Source: Trogon surrucura
Lineage: Eukaryota > Chordata > Aves > Trogoniformes > Trogonidae
Assembly (NCBI GenBank): GCA_020746105.1
Contig: CM036620.1
Coordinates: 25,380,604 to 25,444,603, forward strand
Direction of reading: 5' to 3'
DNA: 64,000 nt
In this document: in pieces, positions 1 through 13,786 of the stretch
Layout of the letters: each line of letters opens with the position of its first letter
Position numbering within the stretch: the stretch's first letter is position 1
Notes under the pieces: model-generated
What the model saw: only the letters and a program-made list of their open reading frames with translations
Database searches by the model: none
What the model was told of the DNA's origin: nothing
Position numbers and translations under genes: made by a program

Positions 1-3000
1 AGAGCAACTCTGTTCTTTACCACACTTTTTAAGAGAACATAAATAAAATTGTCCTCCATCTCTATTCATTGCCAGCCTTCCAAAGTGGAATTTGTCAGTG
101 TAAACAGGACTACAGATAGAAGAAAAATATATTTGGCAACACAAATCCCATCACAGTATCTTACTATGAAGTAGATTTTAAACAATGCTTAAACACTATC
201 TGCTAACTATCGGTGAGGCCAGCGCAGTCTCACCAGCTCTCTTCCCACACAGGTTAGTTCTATCCGTACGTTATTCAGTGGCTGAGATTTCCTAAATACC
301 TTTTAATCAAAGAAATAGATGAGAGATCTCGTTACCTATCGTACGTTTAAAGAGCCTTTTAGGCTTTTAGGGCTATTGAATGATCTTCCAGATGTATTTC
401 AACAGTATAAATCACAACAGCAATCTGCACATGAAACCTAATACAAATGCTCATAGTCTTTGACTGACCTTTGTCAAAGACAATTTCTTAAATATCAGAT
501 TTCTTTTGGAGTCTTACAACAAAATAAATATCTTTCTACTGGTCTTGAGCTCATTAATATCATTAATTCAATGTTTATCCACTCTGCATTAAAAGCAGTG
601 TCATCAATTTGAAACATTTGTTATGCAGTGAGCACAGTAAATCACAACATGTGTTTGAAGGACTATGTTTCAGCCTTAGATGTAAACTCGCTTTCTGAAA
701 GCAAGCAAAGTTTGGAGAGAGATCTGTTACTAGACTGATAGAGCTGCGGAATAACAACTTTTTCTAAACCTTTAAGAGCACTGGAAACCAGCAATTAGAT
801 TTCTTTTGTGAGAAGTCTGTAGCAGATGGTTTTAACCCAGGCATCTCTTCCTCACATTATAGATTAGATGCTATGTTTGAATTCAAAACTGAAACGCTTT
901 CATGTTCCTACAGATTGTGCCCTGCTTGCTTTTACAGTGCAGTGATTAGAACGATAGGTGGTAGCTTTCCTATCTATTACAATCCTAGTAAAGGAGATAT
1001 CTCTACCGTGGAACTGATTGGTTAAAGCAAAAGCAGAAAGACTGTATGCATTGTTCGGATTTTCAAGTTTGCTACTGACAACTACATGGCTTTGTACAAG
1101 TAACAACCTCTGCTTTTCCTAAATTCTCATCTGTACAGGACAAAAGCTGTCTATATAAAGGAAATATGGATTCTTACAAAGGCATCTCTCTCCATTTTTT
1201 TTTTTGTGTAAAAACAAAACCAAACCCAAAAGACATTTCTAAATAGTATCACTGTTAGTGGAGATGATTATGATATAAAACAATACAAATCATACTCTGT
1301 AAGCAGAGAGGAAAATAGGCATAGAAGCAAAATACAGATCTGAGACTGAGCTAGACCTCACATTGAGATCAAAGTGACAGAAGCAACATTCAAAACATCA
1401 CTTTATCTTTCTGGGATTAAGGATTTCAATGGTACAGATTCTCAAAGAAGAATACACCTGGTTACCTACACTGTGCACAGAAAACTGTTTTTGAAAATTC
1501 TCTGGAAATCAAACAATTTCATTAGGCTGATGTTTTCTTATTTGTTGTCCACTGATTTATTGCACCAATGCCCAGCACTACTTCAGATCCAGGAAAACAA
1601 ACACACAAAAATGCACATTGGGGATTTATGTAAGCTTGTGGCTGAATTCAAAAGCAGAGTTAGACGCTAAGTGCTGACTGCCACACGACCCCTTTTCAGG
1701 CTAGTTCATGTGGTGGAAACTACATTCCCTGCAAGACACACGGATTTCTTATACCTGGCATGCACGTGCTGAGTGGGCAACTGACTGACCAATGAGAAAA
1801 GCTGTGGACTGAGGATTATGTTATACTTCTTCTCCTTGTAATGCTTAAGAATGCTTTAGTTCTTTAGGCTGCAAGGAGACATCATCTCATACTCTCATGT
1901 CTTCCAAAATACTCATACTCCCTCATCTCCATGAAAAGGTAAGAAAAAATCTTTGGGAACAATCTATCAGAAGCAATGATGATGTTGCTCTATGCTTTTC
2001 ACCCCACTTTTTTATACTGTTTACATTGAAGCTGCTCCACCCTACAGAAAAGAATTTAAGATTCACTGTGCCAGAAACAAAAAGAAACCGAGCAGGACTG
2101 TGAAACACTCTGGCCAGAGTACTCAGAGGGCACCACACTGTAGCAAAGACCTGTTTCTGTATTTCATCAAATTACCACTTACTGCAGCCTTCAAGAGATC
2201 AGAGATCTGTTCCAGATGAGAGTTCCCAATTGATGCAGGTTGCAAAAGCACCTAAGCCTAAGAGCCAGGCAGAAGTGGCACAGCTGAGTCTTGGTAACAC
2301 AGAGATTCCTGAATATCCACACTCAGGATTCTAAAACCAAATCTAACATATTTCTAAATATGCTATGGGTTCCCAGCTATTATTCCAAGAAGTATTGTTT
2401 CTCAGCTATTTATACTAAACATAAGGCAGTTTCCACTTCAAAACTTGGGCTTTCCTCATTAGTGGCCTGCAGACCTTTCATACAGCCTCTGTATGGAAGA
2501 TTCAAAATATTGTTATCCATCTACCTTGTGTGACATGGATGGCATACACGGAAAGCTTTTTCTATTTCTTAACCCCTACTCTCAGTTTTTTCGTCATGAG
2601 CCTCTAAGACTCCTTTAAACTGAGTCAGATTCAGGGAAAAAAAACCATACCAAAACAAAACAGGTCTGCTGAGAGCACTACTTTCTGCTTGTTTGTTAAG
2701 CGTGCCCAAGTAATTTTCCACTCTCTCTGTTTGATTTGAAGGATAGCCACTGGGACTGTCTGATCTCCATCTTGCCTCTTGCTGAGCATTGGCTTTCAGA
2801 AAAAAAACTGCAAGGGTTGAGAAATGAAGAGTTTTAAACAAATTTAGGATACGACTAATAACTCTGAAGAATGAAAAAGTTCCTATTCTAGTCTGTAACA
2901 CCCACTGGAACATTCGTTTTTAAAATCACAATTACTGCTGATTATTGGCCTGTTGAAAATTTCGAAGGACAGCAAGGTCTGATGCGCTTCATGCGCTGCG

Positions 3001-4730
3001 GCTGTGCACTCTGCTTCCATATGCCAGTCATTAGTTCCATTTCACTTCTAGCCAGGACGGGGCAACGCAAGCTAATCTATGTCATCATGTGATGTGCTTC
3101 GAAATGACAGCTCTCTTCAACGAGGCACTGACCAAAACTGCAACCACGGAGAAAGGAGCGAAGGGAAAGACACGTAAAACCAGTGGATTTCTCAGAACTT
3201 TGGCGAGGTGCCCACTGATAGCAAAACAGGCACCGACAGGCACAAGAAACAGCTGACAACAACAGCTAAACCAGACTTAGGCTCCACAGGAATCAGTCTC
3301 TGAAAGCCACGGCGGCTTACAAGAGCCTCTGGTGGGACTTTCTAGACAAAAGATCCAAACAGCTTGCTATGTTTTCATTATCAGCAAAACAAAGTGCATT
3401 AATAACTATGCCAAAACTTGCCCTGTTTCTGAAGCCTGCATGCTGCAGACCTTTCTTCTTTTCATCACTGAAAGCTGGAAAAATATTATCTTTAACAGGC
3501 GAGAAAGCTGAGCTGGGCACAAGGGGCAACTTAATACATAGAACACATCAGCCAAACTTGTTTTCATTCTCTCTTGATTTCTTACAAGAAATTTCTTCTA
3601 TAAATTCATATTCATGTTATCATATATGAAGTATTAAATTAATCACATATTACACTAAGATTTAATATAAATAAGTCTCATGACTCGTCTTTATGGACTT
3701 AGTTTAAATAGAGTCAATAACTGCAATGTTATAACAAAAATATTGCACGTGAAAACAAATAGGTATGACCTATACAGGTATTGCTCAACAAAACGTTAGA
3801 GAGAGAGGTGACTCATTGTAAAGAAAATTATGAATAATTGAGATATACATCTCAATTACTTTTAGGCTTGATCCAAAGACTATTCATGTCACTTGTAGAT
3901 TTTGCTGATTTCCAAGATCCTGATGTTAATAGGTCACATTCAAAGTTGGCATTTTAACCTCTTCAATGTAAAGTTAGTCATCCAAACACAGTATGTGAAG
4001 GTTACTCATATCTACTATCAGCGTTGAAAGTATTATAATAAGAAATACAGTACAATAAGTACATAAGATGAGCACAAAGAGAGAATTACAGATGTATTTT
4101 ATTAACCACCTTGGTGTTCTTTAACTAGCTCACATGATGTGACAGACAAACCAGACAAAAATAATGTACCTTCTCCCTGTTACAGAACATATAAAAATGA
4201 CTAGTTTCCCCCAAAACCATCAAAAGTTGAAGGTTGTGCCATTTGTCAGTGGAAAGGTCACTTCACTAACATTTGGAATCATGTCTCATGATCTGACATA
4301 TGACTTAACATCAAAGTGACTTGAGCATATTAATGTAGCAATTTTTTTCCACTATACTAGTATAAAGAGTAATGATGTGGGTCCAGCTGATGCCACCATC
4401 ATGTAGACATCAGACAAAGATACTGAAAAAATAAACAGGCAAATTCCTCTCTAGAAATTCTTCCCTGGGTATATGGAAATTTTCAAATCTAGAAATGTTT
4501 GTGATCCTTATCTCTCCTTTTGTCTCTCTCCTTAGGGAGATGCAAGGCTCCTTAGGGAGATGCTGTGGAGCTGAGAAGAACAGGAATAGGAACTGTATAA
4601 TACTACACACCTTGCTTTCTACGCTGGCACTCATAGCCCATGAATGCCAGCTTCCTGGATTAAAGCAAAAGATGGATGTTTTCAGCGATCTGTAGAACAT
4701 TTTACACAGCTCAGAGTACACAGGTGCTTT
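1..4730. other. Unique AT-rich intron-like or intergenic sequence, no gene recognised
   Basis: No repeat family or recognisable coding segment was found here. The open frames are short and have no recognisable domains. Landmarks are an 11-base T run at 1195-1205, a small CpG cluster near 2,979-3,002, and a 16-base direct repeat at 4,528-4,563. The plus strand shows more A than T by eye, for example A-rich tracts interrupted by C at 1,206-1,230 and 2,638-2,660. That fits an intron of a minus-strand gene but does not prove it. Confidence 0.5.
4528..4563. repeat. Two-copy 16-bp direct repeat
   Basis: The word CTCCTTAGGGAGATGC occurs at 4,528-4,543 and again at 4,548-4,563, separated by four bases, giving a 20-base period. 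Both copies are identical. It is most simply a local tandem duplication in unique sequence and no function is implied. Confidence 0.8.
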
Positions 4731-5870
4731 TATAGATTCACAGAATTGTTTAGGTTGGAATAAACTTTTAAGATCATTAAGTTCAACCACTAGCCTAGCA
4801 CTGCCAAGTTCACCACTAAACCATGTCTCCAAGAACCATATCTACACGTCTTAAATACCTCCAGGGATGGTGACTCTACCAATTCCCTGCGCAGCCTGTT
4901 CCCAGGAAAGTTTGACAATCCTTTTGGTGAAGACGTTTTCCCTAACACCCAATCTGAATTTCCCCTGGCACAACTTGAGGCCATTTCCTCTTGTCCTGTT
5001 GCTTGTTATTTGGGAGAAGAGACCAAGCCCCACCTCACTACAACCTCTTTTCAGGTAGCTGTAGAGAGCAGTAAGGTCTCCCCTGGTTGGGAAGGTCTAT
5101 AACCAACTACCACCATGATCTCTGCCTTATTGGCCTTCCCCCTGATTCTTACCCATAAATCAAATATACAGTGCTACCCCAGCATCTCTCCTTCCTTGCC
5201 TGCCCCTTCTGAAGAGTTCAAAGCCATCCAGTGTAGCACTTCAGTTGTGCGAGTCTTCCCACCATGTTTCAGTGATGGCAACTATGCCATAGCTTTCCTG
5301 CTGCACAATGGATTCCAGCTCCTCCTGTTTGTTGCCCACGCTGTGTGCACCGGTGTAGGTGCACCTCAGCTGGGCTGTTGAACCCATCACCTTTATGGCA
5401 AAAAGCCCTAATTCTTATGCGATCATTTTCAGGTGCTCTTGTGGTTTCTAACACATCAATAATCCTCGCATCTTCGCTGCTGCATGGATTTCTACCACCT
5501 ACCTCCACTGACACAGCAGACCAAAGGCCCTTGCTAGCACACTGTCCCTCAAATGTTGGTGCGCCACCCCCAGGTCTATCTCCAGCAAATTTGGTTTCAT
5601 CCCTTTCCCCCTTCAAATCTAGCGTAAAGCTTTCAATGAACCTCTCTAACTCCTGCCCAAGGACCCTTTCCCCCTCTGAGACAGGTGTACCCCACCTGCT
5701 ACCAGCAGGCCTGGTGTCATGTAAACCAATCCATGATCCAGAAGCACAAAATTCTGCTGGTGACACCAGGCTCGGAGCCAGGTATGGATCTGCTGGCAAC
5801 TACCATCTGCTTACAGTCTTGCCAACTTTTAACATCAGTCCCAAAACACTCTGAACAGGGGATACATCCC
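4731..5870 (-). mobile_element. CR1 LINE, minus strand, internally deleted (ORF1 esterase end + endonuclease start + 3' end)
   Basis: This non-LTR retrotransposon reads right to left. From about 5,865 to 5,590 the minus strand encodes the C-terminal part of the CR1 ORF1 SGNH/GDSL-type esterase, including a GGVHLSQRGKRV segment that matches the conserved DGVHLS region of the family. From about 5,365 it enters the start of the endonuclease, with an AHSVGNKQEELE motif and then an ITETWWED motif near 5,280-5,254. A stop lies just after that motif. At about 5,092-5,103 the sequence jumps directly to the 3'-terminal region, so the rest of the endonuclease and the whole reverse transcriptase are missing. 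The 3' end at 4,731 carries a degraded octamer-like tail. The copy is inactive. Alternatively, two adjacent CR1 insertions of the same orientation could give this layout, but the tight junction favours one deleted copy. Confidence 0.85.
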
Positions 5871-7465
5871 CAGCAATATGTAGTCTCAAAAGCAGGATAG
5901 TAAAAATGGAAGCAGAAAATACGAAGAGAGTGCTAAGACAGAGGGGATCTCAGGGGGGCTGAGTGAAAACAGTGAACATGGTAGGAAAAACAAAGTGTGT
6001 GAAGGGCCATCAGCATGGAATTGCAGCACCCATGCATGGGTCTGACCCCAGGACTGAAGTCCTTCACAGAGCTGTAGCTACTTCAGCATACAACTTGGTC
6101 AAGATGAGCACAGTGGGGTTCACTCCTTTATACCTCTGTTGCTGCCTAGAAAACACAATAGCTTGGCACTCCTGAAGATTCATAGCTCTAAGAGCTCATC
6201 TGATCCCATGCTGGCCACTCCATCTTTTGTAACTATTCCTGATAACAGGACAGAAAGCCAGTAAGGCTGGACTGCCCTCCACCTGGGTTAATGACTTCTA
6301 GAATTCTCCTAATGGGATTTAATTGCTGCTATATTTTGACAGTAGTCATTCATATGCATTTACCGATAACTGCCTAAGATCCAAAGACAGTTAATGAGCA
6401 GTAATAATGCCACTTGTCTGCTTTAGTTTTCTTCTAAAAATCTGTCTTTCTTTAAAGATTAATACTGTTGATTCCTTCTGACATCATTTGTTCAAAACCA
6501 AAAATAAGCTGTATATAAGCAAACAGCTTGTCCTTCGGGTAATGCAGAGGATTTATTTTTACGGGCGATGCTTTCTAGAACATTACTTCATTCACACACC
6601 TACGTATCTGTTCTGGGCAAGGCAGAAAAGACATTATCTCAATCTATCCAGGAAAGTAAACTGTGATTAAGCCAGTTTGTAAAGACCACTGGTTTGTGGG
6701 TGTTACTTGCATGTAATGCTTCACCCTCTCTGTTGCTAGAAAGCAGTTTGGCTGACTTTGTTCAGGTTTTGGTTTGCTGTAATAAAGATACATTTTATTT
6801 AACAAGAAACCCCAATGCACAAACACTTCACCACATGAACATGCAGGATAAACACGAAGTAGTTGCACTGAAAAAAAGAGGAATTTTACTTGCCAGAAGC
6901 AAAAGGAAATTCATTCTCAGTGAGCTGCTGAACTAAGATTCAGTGTGCAAGTTCCATTCCTTAATGCATAATGCTCATCAAAACTGCCCCCCAGGCAGCT
7001 GAAATGACAGAAGCAAGCGTAAGATCTTTGTGATTTTCAGAGAAGCTTATTCCCTCAAGTCACATGGGCTGGGACCTGTTATTTAGGCACACAAATATGC
7101 CTGAAAGCTGGTCACTACGTATATAATAAAAAAAAAAATTAAATGAACATTCATGCATGCAGGATTTTGAAGAGACATCACAGGCTGGCTGACAGGTACC
7201 CACAGTTGACAATAACATGGTTAAAAATTCACGTACAAGGAAATGTGTGTTCATTGGTGTGTACACAAATAATATAACTCACACCGTCTCTCACAATGAT
7301 TTTGTTCTTCCTTTTAAATAAACAGCGAACATTGAAAAATCACAATAACCTTCTTACTCATAGTCAAACACCTAAAATTTTAAGAAACATACCCAGACAG
7401 CCTCAAAACAACACGGAACTTCTATGTGCGGTCCATTTCCTGCACATTTCTACTTACAGAGAGAG
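5871..7465. other. Unique sequence between two CR1 elements
   Basis: No repeats or genes were recognised. The stretch at 5,871-6,200 may still belong to the 5' part of the neighbouring minus-strand CR1, but I could not match it. The rest is AT-rich, with only short open frames that lack known domains. Confidence 0.4.
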
Positions 7466-7610
7466 GAGTGTCTTTGGGGCCCTCAGTACAAGAAAGACAT
7501 TGAGGTACTAGAGCGTTTCCAGAGAAGGGCAATGAAGCTGGTGAAGGGTCTGGAGAACAAGTCTGCCGAGGAGCAGCTGGGAGAAGTAATCAGGGCTTGG
7601 GAGTGCATTC
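7466..7610 (+). mobile_element. CR1 LINE fragment, C-terminal reverse-transcriptase region only
   Basis: The plus-strand translation gives [19 protein letters not shown] followed by [10 protein letters not shown], the conserved segment near the end of CR1 ORF2. It is cut at both ends. The next CR1 piece downstream starts at an earlier point of the same protein, so the two cannot be one colinear copy. This is either an independent insertion or part of a rearranged one. Confidence 0.8.
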
Positions 7611-7629
7611 CACACTAGGAAAACTGTCT

Positions 7630-9088
7630 ATCTAAACAGAGAGGTGCTGGCAGATATCATTGCAATGTCACTCTCAACAGTCTTTGAAAGCTCATGGCAA
7701 CTGGGAGAGGTGTTTGAGAACTGCAGGAAAGTAAATGTTACTCATCTTCAAAAGGGGCAGGACAGAGGACCCAGGGAACAAAGAACTTCACCTTGATCCC
7801 CAGGAAAGTGATGAAATATCTAATTATGCAAACCATTTCCATGCATATGAAGGAGAAGAAAATCATCAGGAGTCGTCAGTATGGCTTCAGCAAGGGGAAG
7901 TCATGCTTGACCAGATTGATAACATTCTATGATGAAATGTCCAGTTTGGTAGATGAAAGGAGAGCTGTAAATAGTCTATCCTGACTTCAGGAAGGCTTTC
8001 AGTACTGTCTGCCTTAAGATCTTAACCGGGAAGCTGGATGAGCAAATAGTGAGGTGAACTGAAAACCGGTTGATCCACTGGACCCAAAGGGTAATCATCA
8101 GTGGCACAAAGTCTAGCTGGAGGCTAGCAAATACTGGCATACCCCAGGGTGAATTGTGGGTACAATTCTGTACAACATCTTCCTTAATGATCAGATTATT
8201 GGGCGGAGTGCACCCTCAGCAGGTTAGCTGATGATAAAAAACTGGGAGGAGCTCATAGTACATCTGAGGGTTGTGCTGCCATCCAGAGTAACCTCAGCAG
8301 AGTGGCAAAGTGGGCTGACAAGAACCTCATGAAGTTCAACAAGGGGAAGTGCAAAGTCCTGCACCTGGAGAAGAACAATCTCGTATAACAGTCAATATAG
8401 GTTGGGGGCCACACAGCTAGAAAACAGCTGTGCAGAAAGGGACCTGCGCTCCTGGTGGCCACCAAGTTGACCACACATCATCTATGTGCCCTTGTGGCAA
8501 ATAAGGTTAATGGTATCCTGGGCTACGTTGGAGAAAAAGGAGGTGATCCTTCCCCTCTGCTCAGCACTGGTGAAGTCACACCATGGAGTTCTGTGAGCTC
8601 CCCAGTTCAAGAGAGACATGGGTATTCTGAAGAGAATCCAGGGAAGGGCCACAAAGATGACCAGGAGACCAGGGCACCTCTCCTACAGAGAAAGACTGAG
8701 AAAGCTGGAACTGTTCAGCCTAGAGAAGAGAAGGCTCAGGGGGATCTCATCTGCGTGTACAAATACCTGAGGGGAGGCTGCAGGGAAGACAGAGCCGGGC
8801 TCTTTCCAGTGGTGTCCAGTGATAGCACCAGAGGCAATGGGCACAAGCTGGAACATAGGAGGCTCCTTCTGAACATCAGGGAACACTTTTTCACTGTGAA
8901 GGTTACTGAGAATTGGCACAAGTTGCTCAAAGAGGTGGGGGGGTTGTCTCCCTCCTTGGAGACATTAAAAAAGCCATATGAACATGGTCCTTGGCAACTA
9001 CTTCTAGGTGGCCCTGCTTGAGCAGGTGGGTTGGACCAGATGACCTCCAGAGGTCCCTTCCAGTCTCAACCACTCTGGGCTTCTGTAG
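7630..9088 (+). mobile_element. CR1 LINE, 5'-truncated, reverse transcriptase through 3' end
   Basis: The plus strand starts at the CR1 reverse-transcriptase region, in a segment corresponding to the family's LADVIA..RPLS..F motif. It continues through a GFSKGKSCLT-like block near 7,880-7,910 and the catalytic F/L-A-D-D box, here LADD at 8,224-8,235. After the thumb and connection segments it reaches the 3' region, with TRGNGHKLEHRR-like residues near 8,830-8,860. It ends with a decayed GGTTGGACCAGATGACC tail near 9,030-9,088. Frames are interrupted in several places and the usual FADD is changed to LADD, so the copy is dead. The length of about 1.46 kb reflects the 5' truncation typical of CR1. 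Confidence 0.9.
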
Positions 9089-12000
9089 GAGGACAATGAC
9101 TCCTCTCACTTTTTCCCAGGCTGGTGCAAATTAGCTAGCTGTACAAAAGTGCCAGGGAAAGAAGCCAAGGCAAACAGCACTCCTTTCCTAACAAGATGAA
9201 TCCTCTTAGCAGACCATAATATCCATCAGTTTTTCCTTTTTTTCTCATTTTCTCTTTCCTGTTATTTTTATTCTCCTATAAAATCATAAGGAAAACATGA
9301 TTCATACAACAACAGATGGTGACAAAACGCTCTTTCTACACAGCAATATAGGTGATGTTAGTAGTCATTCATCTCAGTTTAACAGGCTACATTCAGTGCT
9401 TCAGTGGAGTAAAGAGGATCCATTCCATACAAATTATTGACTTTATATAAGTCATAGCTATATACCTAATATATAAACCGAAGATAACTATAACCCAGGG
9501 ACAAGATTTTCTAAAATTACTAGTGATTTTTCATGCCCATCCTGATAAAATTTGGATATGAACAGATATTCACAATACTCGTGGGGGGGGGAAGAGTGTC
9601 TTTAAGACATGTTTAAAGTGTTCCACATTGCAGAAAAAGAAAACACTAGGCATCAAATTTACAATACGCATTTAAAACACTTGGCCAAATAGGTCATTGT
9701 AATGCCATTTTAGAAATGCACAAAATCCAATTTTTTACTTACCCGACACCATTTTACCTTGTATAATTCTGTTCCTGCTTTCAGCAGATTTGGCTCCACG
9801 GAATATTCTGATTATTTCCACACTTGGTTCTTAACAGTATTTGCATTTGATAGCACAGTAGTGGCTTAATGAGGGAGTGGGAATTTTCCTAAGTGGGCAT
9901 TTTGGAAATGTTCATCAAAGTCATGTTCCTCACTCTAAACTAAAGAGTCATACTGTTCAGCGCAGCTATATTATCCCTAACAAACAGGTTTAAGGACAGC
10001 AAGGATCTCATTCCTATGCAGCATGACTACAAACTACTGAAACACAAAAAGGCAGGAGTAGACAAAAGTTATGGGTCTTTGTTCTAAAGAGCTAGTATCA
10101 ACATTTGATTTACCTTTCTATAAACACCTGTGTTTGCTCAGGCTTTGCCCTGCTAAGACTGTACAACGTCATCCTGGAAAGACAACTAGTGACAACTGCC
10201 AAGCAACCAAGTGTGTGATGTTTTGTTACTTAGAGAACTTTCTCTTTAGACTTCAAAAGATCCCCAGGGAAAGCAAAAGCATCTTTAATTCTGCACATTC
10301 TTAAAACAACATAACCTTTGTTTTAACTACAGCCATTATACCTTGAATTGTACACAGAGCTAGTGCTAGTACAGTTGAGAATCTGAGTTATTACCTTAAA
10401 GTTTCATGGCAGATTGACCATTATGTATAACCTCATTACACTTCCACGTGTGCTTTATTTTACACATACGTAAGTAGTCCTACTGAAGTCAAATGAGCAC
10501 TTTTTTAATATAGATTTAACCACATGCAGAAGCAAACTATTATTTTTCATTTCCTTACAGGTATTACACTTCATAATTAGTCTACAGCTTTGGGCAAATA
10601 CACTTTTAAATGTCCTTCTATGGTGCTATCTGCCTCAAATAATCACACAGTATCAAATCAAATGGTTTCTAAACCTACTGCTGTTAATGAAATTACTTAG
10701 CTTTCTACTAGCCCATAGTGAATTTCAAAAATATTACCCCATTGAAACTTGCTTATCTTAAAAAAAAAGAACAAAAAAACCCTCAGACAAATGCAACAGC
10801 AACAACAAAACCCCCCAAACCCACTATTTGCACAGGAGAGAGAGTAACAACAAGCATTGAAAACAACAGAAGTGAGAAACAGGAACATATTAACTGCATT
10901 GAAAATGTGAAGTGTTGATCAAGAAATAACACACCTGTCTTCTTCTAGCTATAGATGTCTCATCAGAGATCAGACCTGCATCATACTTGATACTGTATCA
11001 AATATGCTTACACCATGGAAGACTGTTCTGAGGAATTTACACTCTTATCAAGGAAGGCAAAGAATGTGAAACTGAGAGAGAGGTGAGTTTTAGTTGCCCT
11101 CTCTCACACACCTCCCCCCTGAGCAGTACCCCGATTACCCATGGCTGTTCCACAGAGGTGGAAAGAAAGCGTTAGTTATTGCAAGATATCTTCATAATAC
11201 ATTTTGTGATCTATACTGCCTTTGACTGCTGATTAGATTGTGAAAAACAATCCACGAAAGTGGATGGATGAGAAGCCTGGAGCAACTGTAATATGAATCA
11301 CTGCTTTCTGCAATTTCACTAAAATGGTAACTAAGAGTAGATCATTCATCTGGCTGCTGGAATGAGAGTTGCTTTTCCCCGCAGTGGATATAGAGAAAGC
11401 AATATTAATTTCTGTATGTTTCATAAATATGTTCTATATAGAGTAGCATGAAAATAATCTGTTTGGAGGTTTCAACAAAAATGATTTATAAAAAGAGATC
11501 TGTAAAGCAAGGCACTTTAAACACCATGGCAAATATTTAACTATTTTGTCTTCAACAGAAGCCACAACACATCAAGTTTGCTAACCAGACTCGGGAAGTT
11601 TTAAAGGGCATTATTAACTACACCAGACACTTTCTGCCTGAACAGCACATTGTGTGCAGAAACAGCCAGTTCATAGTGAATTTTTTTTTTTTATAAAAAT
11701 ATTATATTTACTCATCTTTTCTAAATCTGAATGGAAATGAACACAGATCTCACTGCCCATGCAGCACATCAAAGAAGCCGCTAGTGACTTTAATCTGCTG
11801 TCAGCGATGGGGTACAAGGGACAGGCTTGGGACAACTTCTAAGCCCTGTCAGAAATTACTAGCTACTCTGGAGATTAATCCAGATGATGGAAAGATAATC
11901 TTCTGTCTTCCCACATCTGCATATCCATCTGCAGAGCCTCTCAAGATCAGACACATTACTGACAAATGCCATAATACTTTTTTTTTTTTGCCTTACCCTT

Positions 12001-13639
12001 TATCACACTTTCATGCCTGATGAACTGCCTATGGCTAGTAGGAAGATTATTTCTACATAAGCAACTAGGCAGAGCTGACTTATTTCATGGGCATCTGTAG
12101 TATTTCATCAGAACCACCAGAACACCCATAAACCTTAGCCACATAAACTCTGCTATTTTTATATGTCATTGGCACATACAGATTATCAATGAAATCTACA
12201 AACAGATTATTCTGATCATTAATTAATTTAAAATTAATATAAAGGCCAACAAATTTCCAACATTACTATTTGTTCAGCCATCCCAGTCAGCCGGAACTAA
12301 CATTTACTAAGATTAAACTGGACAGGAAAACAGTTACCAAAAATCATACTTCTAAAATTTTCCATATTCTTTTAGGACTCTTCAACGAGGTACAATATAG
12401 CCTGCAATTAAAATTCAGTATTCTTTACCTTCACCAGTTTAGCAAACATTACTAAATATTGTTTAGCTTCTTAAAAGTCCTTTACAGGTATCAAACCAAT
12501 TTGATATTAGTAAATTATTTCTTGAGGTCCTAATATTTAGCTGCATATTCTCACCACTTGTAAAATTTCCTCTCTCATGTGTGTCCAGATTTAACTGCCG
12601 CTGAGAATTCCAGCATAGCATGGCATATCTACTGAAATTCAATGTAAGTTATGCATTTGAGCTCAACCTAGAAACCTAAATTCAGGAACCAAAGTTTGGA
12701 AACTCTCATTATATTTTCTAAATAAAAAAAGATAAATTAATATTTGCAGACTGGCTGGCTGACATAGTTTATTTATTTATTTTTATTTATTTTTCCACCA
12801 CCAAACAACAGGAGACGCTTCCCAGCAGACAGAATAATATAGATTTGTACTAACAATGGTATCCTACACCACATTGCAATAGCTTGTGGTGATGCCATGT
12901 CTTTAATAAAGTATAGAACCCATTTCCTTTCAGATTAAGTCACAGCATTAGAGAAAGTGTAGTCAAAAGGGTTGGACTAGAAAGATTTGCAGGAGTCCCT
13001 GGGGAAAAAAAAAAGAGTTCCTAAACAAAAAAAAAATCTGTTTGATAAAAATAAACTACATTAAAAGGCTTTCTCTTCCCTTGATTCTGTGATGAAAAAC
13101 AAGAGATAATACCAGAAGTCCTGCATAGTCACTAACAGTATCACAAAAGGCAGAATTATCAATTTTAAGACAGAATGGCATTTAAGATGTTTAGTGGCAA
13201 ATAACATACTTTAAAATTCTAAAGACAGTGCTTGCCAAAAATAGCTTTACATTGTGTTCTGAATAAAGGCATGAAAGTAGCTGAGATACATAGAGCAATA
13301 CGCCTGCGTTCTTCCATCTCATATTTAATTTTCCTAAATAAAAAGTAAGCTTCTAATTCTAATTGCTGTAAACAAAACAACCAAAAATATCTTTTAAGAT
13401 CACAACTGTGTTACTTGGTGCAGAAATGCAAAATTTGTGAAGATTCTTTCACAACAGTTCTGAGATCTCAACCGCCCTATTTCAATGGTTGCTAAATCCG
13501 ACGACGAATAGTTATTTTCATCAGAATATAAGAGAAGGGAGCAAATATCCTAGTATAAAGTTCAATAGCAGCCTTTCTGGTTGGACACAAAAGGAATATT
13601 TTTCACAATGAGAATAACACTGTATTAACATATTCTCCC
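9089..13639. other. Unique AT-rich sequence, no gene recognised
   Basis: There are no known repeats apart from simple runs. A nine-base G run lies near 9,580-9,590. An A-rich, C-interrupted tract lies at 10,758-10,822. T runs occur near 11,681-11,692 and 11,980-11,990, and a TTTA-type low-complexity tract at about 12,768-12,795. A possible minus-strand splice donor (ACTTACCC on the plus strand near 9,739) has no convincing partner. Open frames are under 80 codons and unrecognised. Confidence 0.4.
12768..12795. repeat. Short TTTA-rich microsatellite
   Basis: Imperfect TTTA units run for about 28 bases. It is a simple low-complexity tract of the kind expected in introns. Confidence 0.75.
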
Positions 13640-13786
13640 CAGGGAAGTGGTGGATTCCCCAACAATGGACACTTCTGATATCCTCCTGGACAGGGTGCTG
13701 GGCCGTCTTGTCTAGACTGTGCTCTTCCCAAAAAAGACTAGACCTTATCCTTGAGGTCCCTTCCAACTTGATATTATGATACTATG
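13640..13786 (+). mobile_element. CR1 3'-end fragment
   Basis: The segment starts with AGGGAAGTGGTGGATTCCCC-like sequence, the CR1 stretch encoding PREVV-like residues. It ends in GAGGTCCCTTCCAACTTG followed by degraded ATTATGATACTATG octamers. Only about 150 bases of the 3' end are present, on the plus strand. Confidence 0.8.

Noticed and set aside
4410-4832. 140-codon minus frame
   Set aside because: Its start lies in the CR1 tail and the rest is unique DNA without a domain. It is a chance frame.
5269-5854. 169- and 176-codon frames on both strands
   Set aside because: They are shadows of the CR1 esterase and endonuclease region. The true CR1 frames differ and are interrupted.
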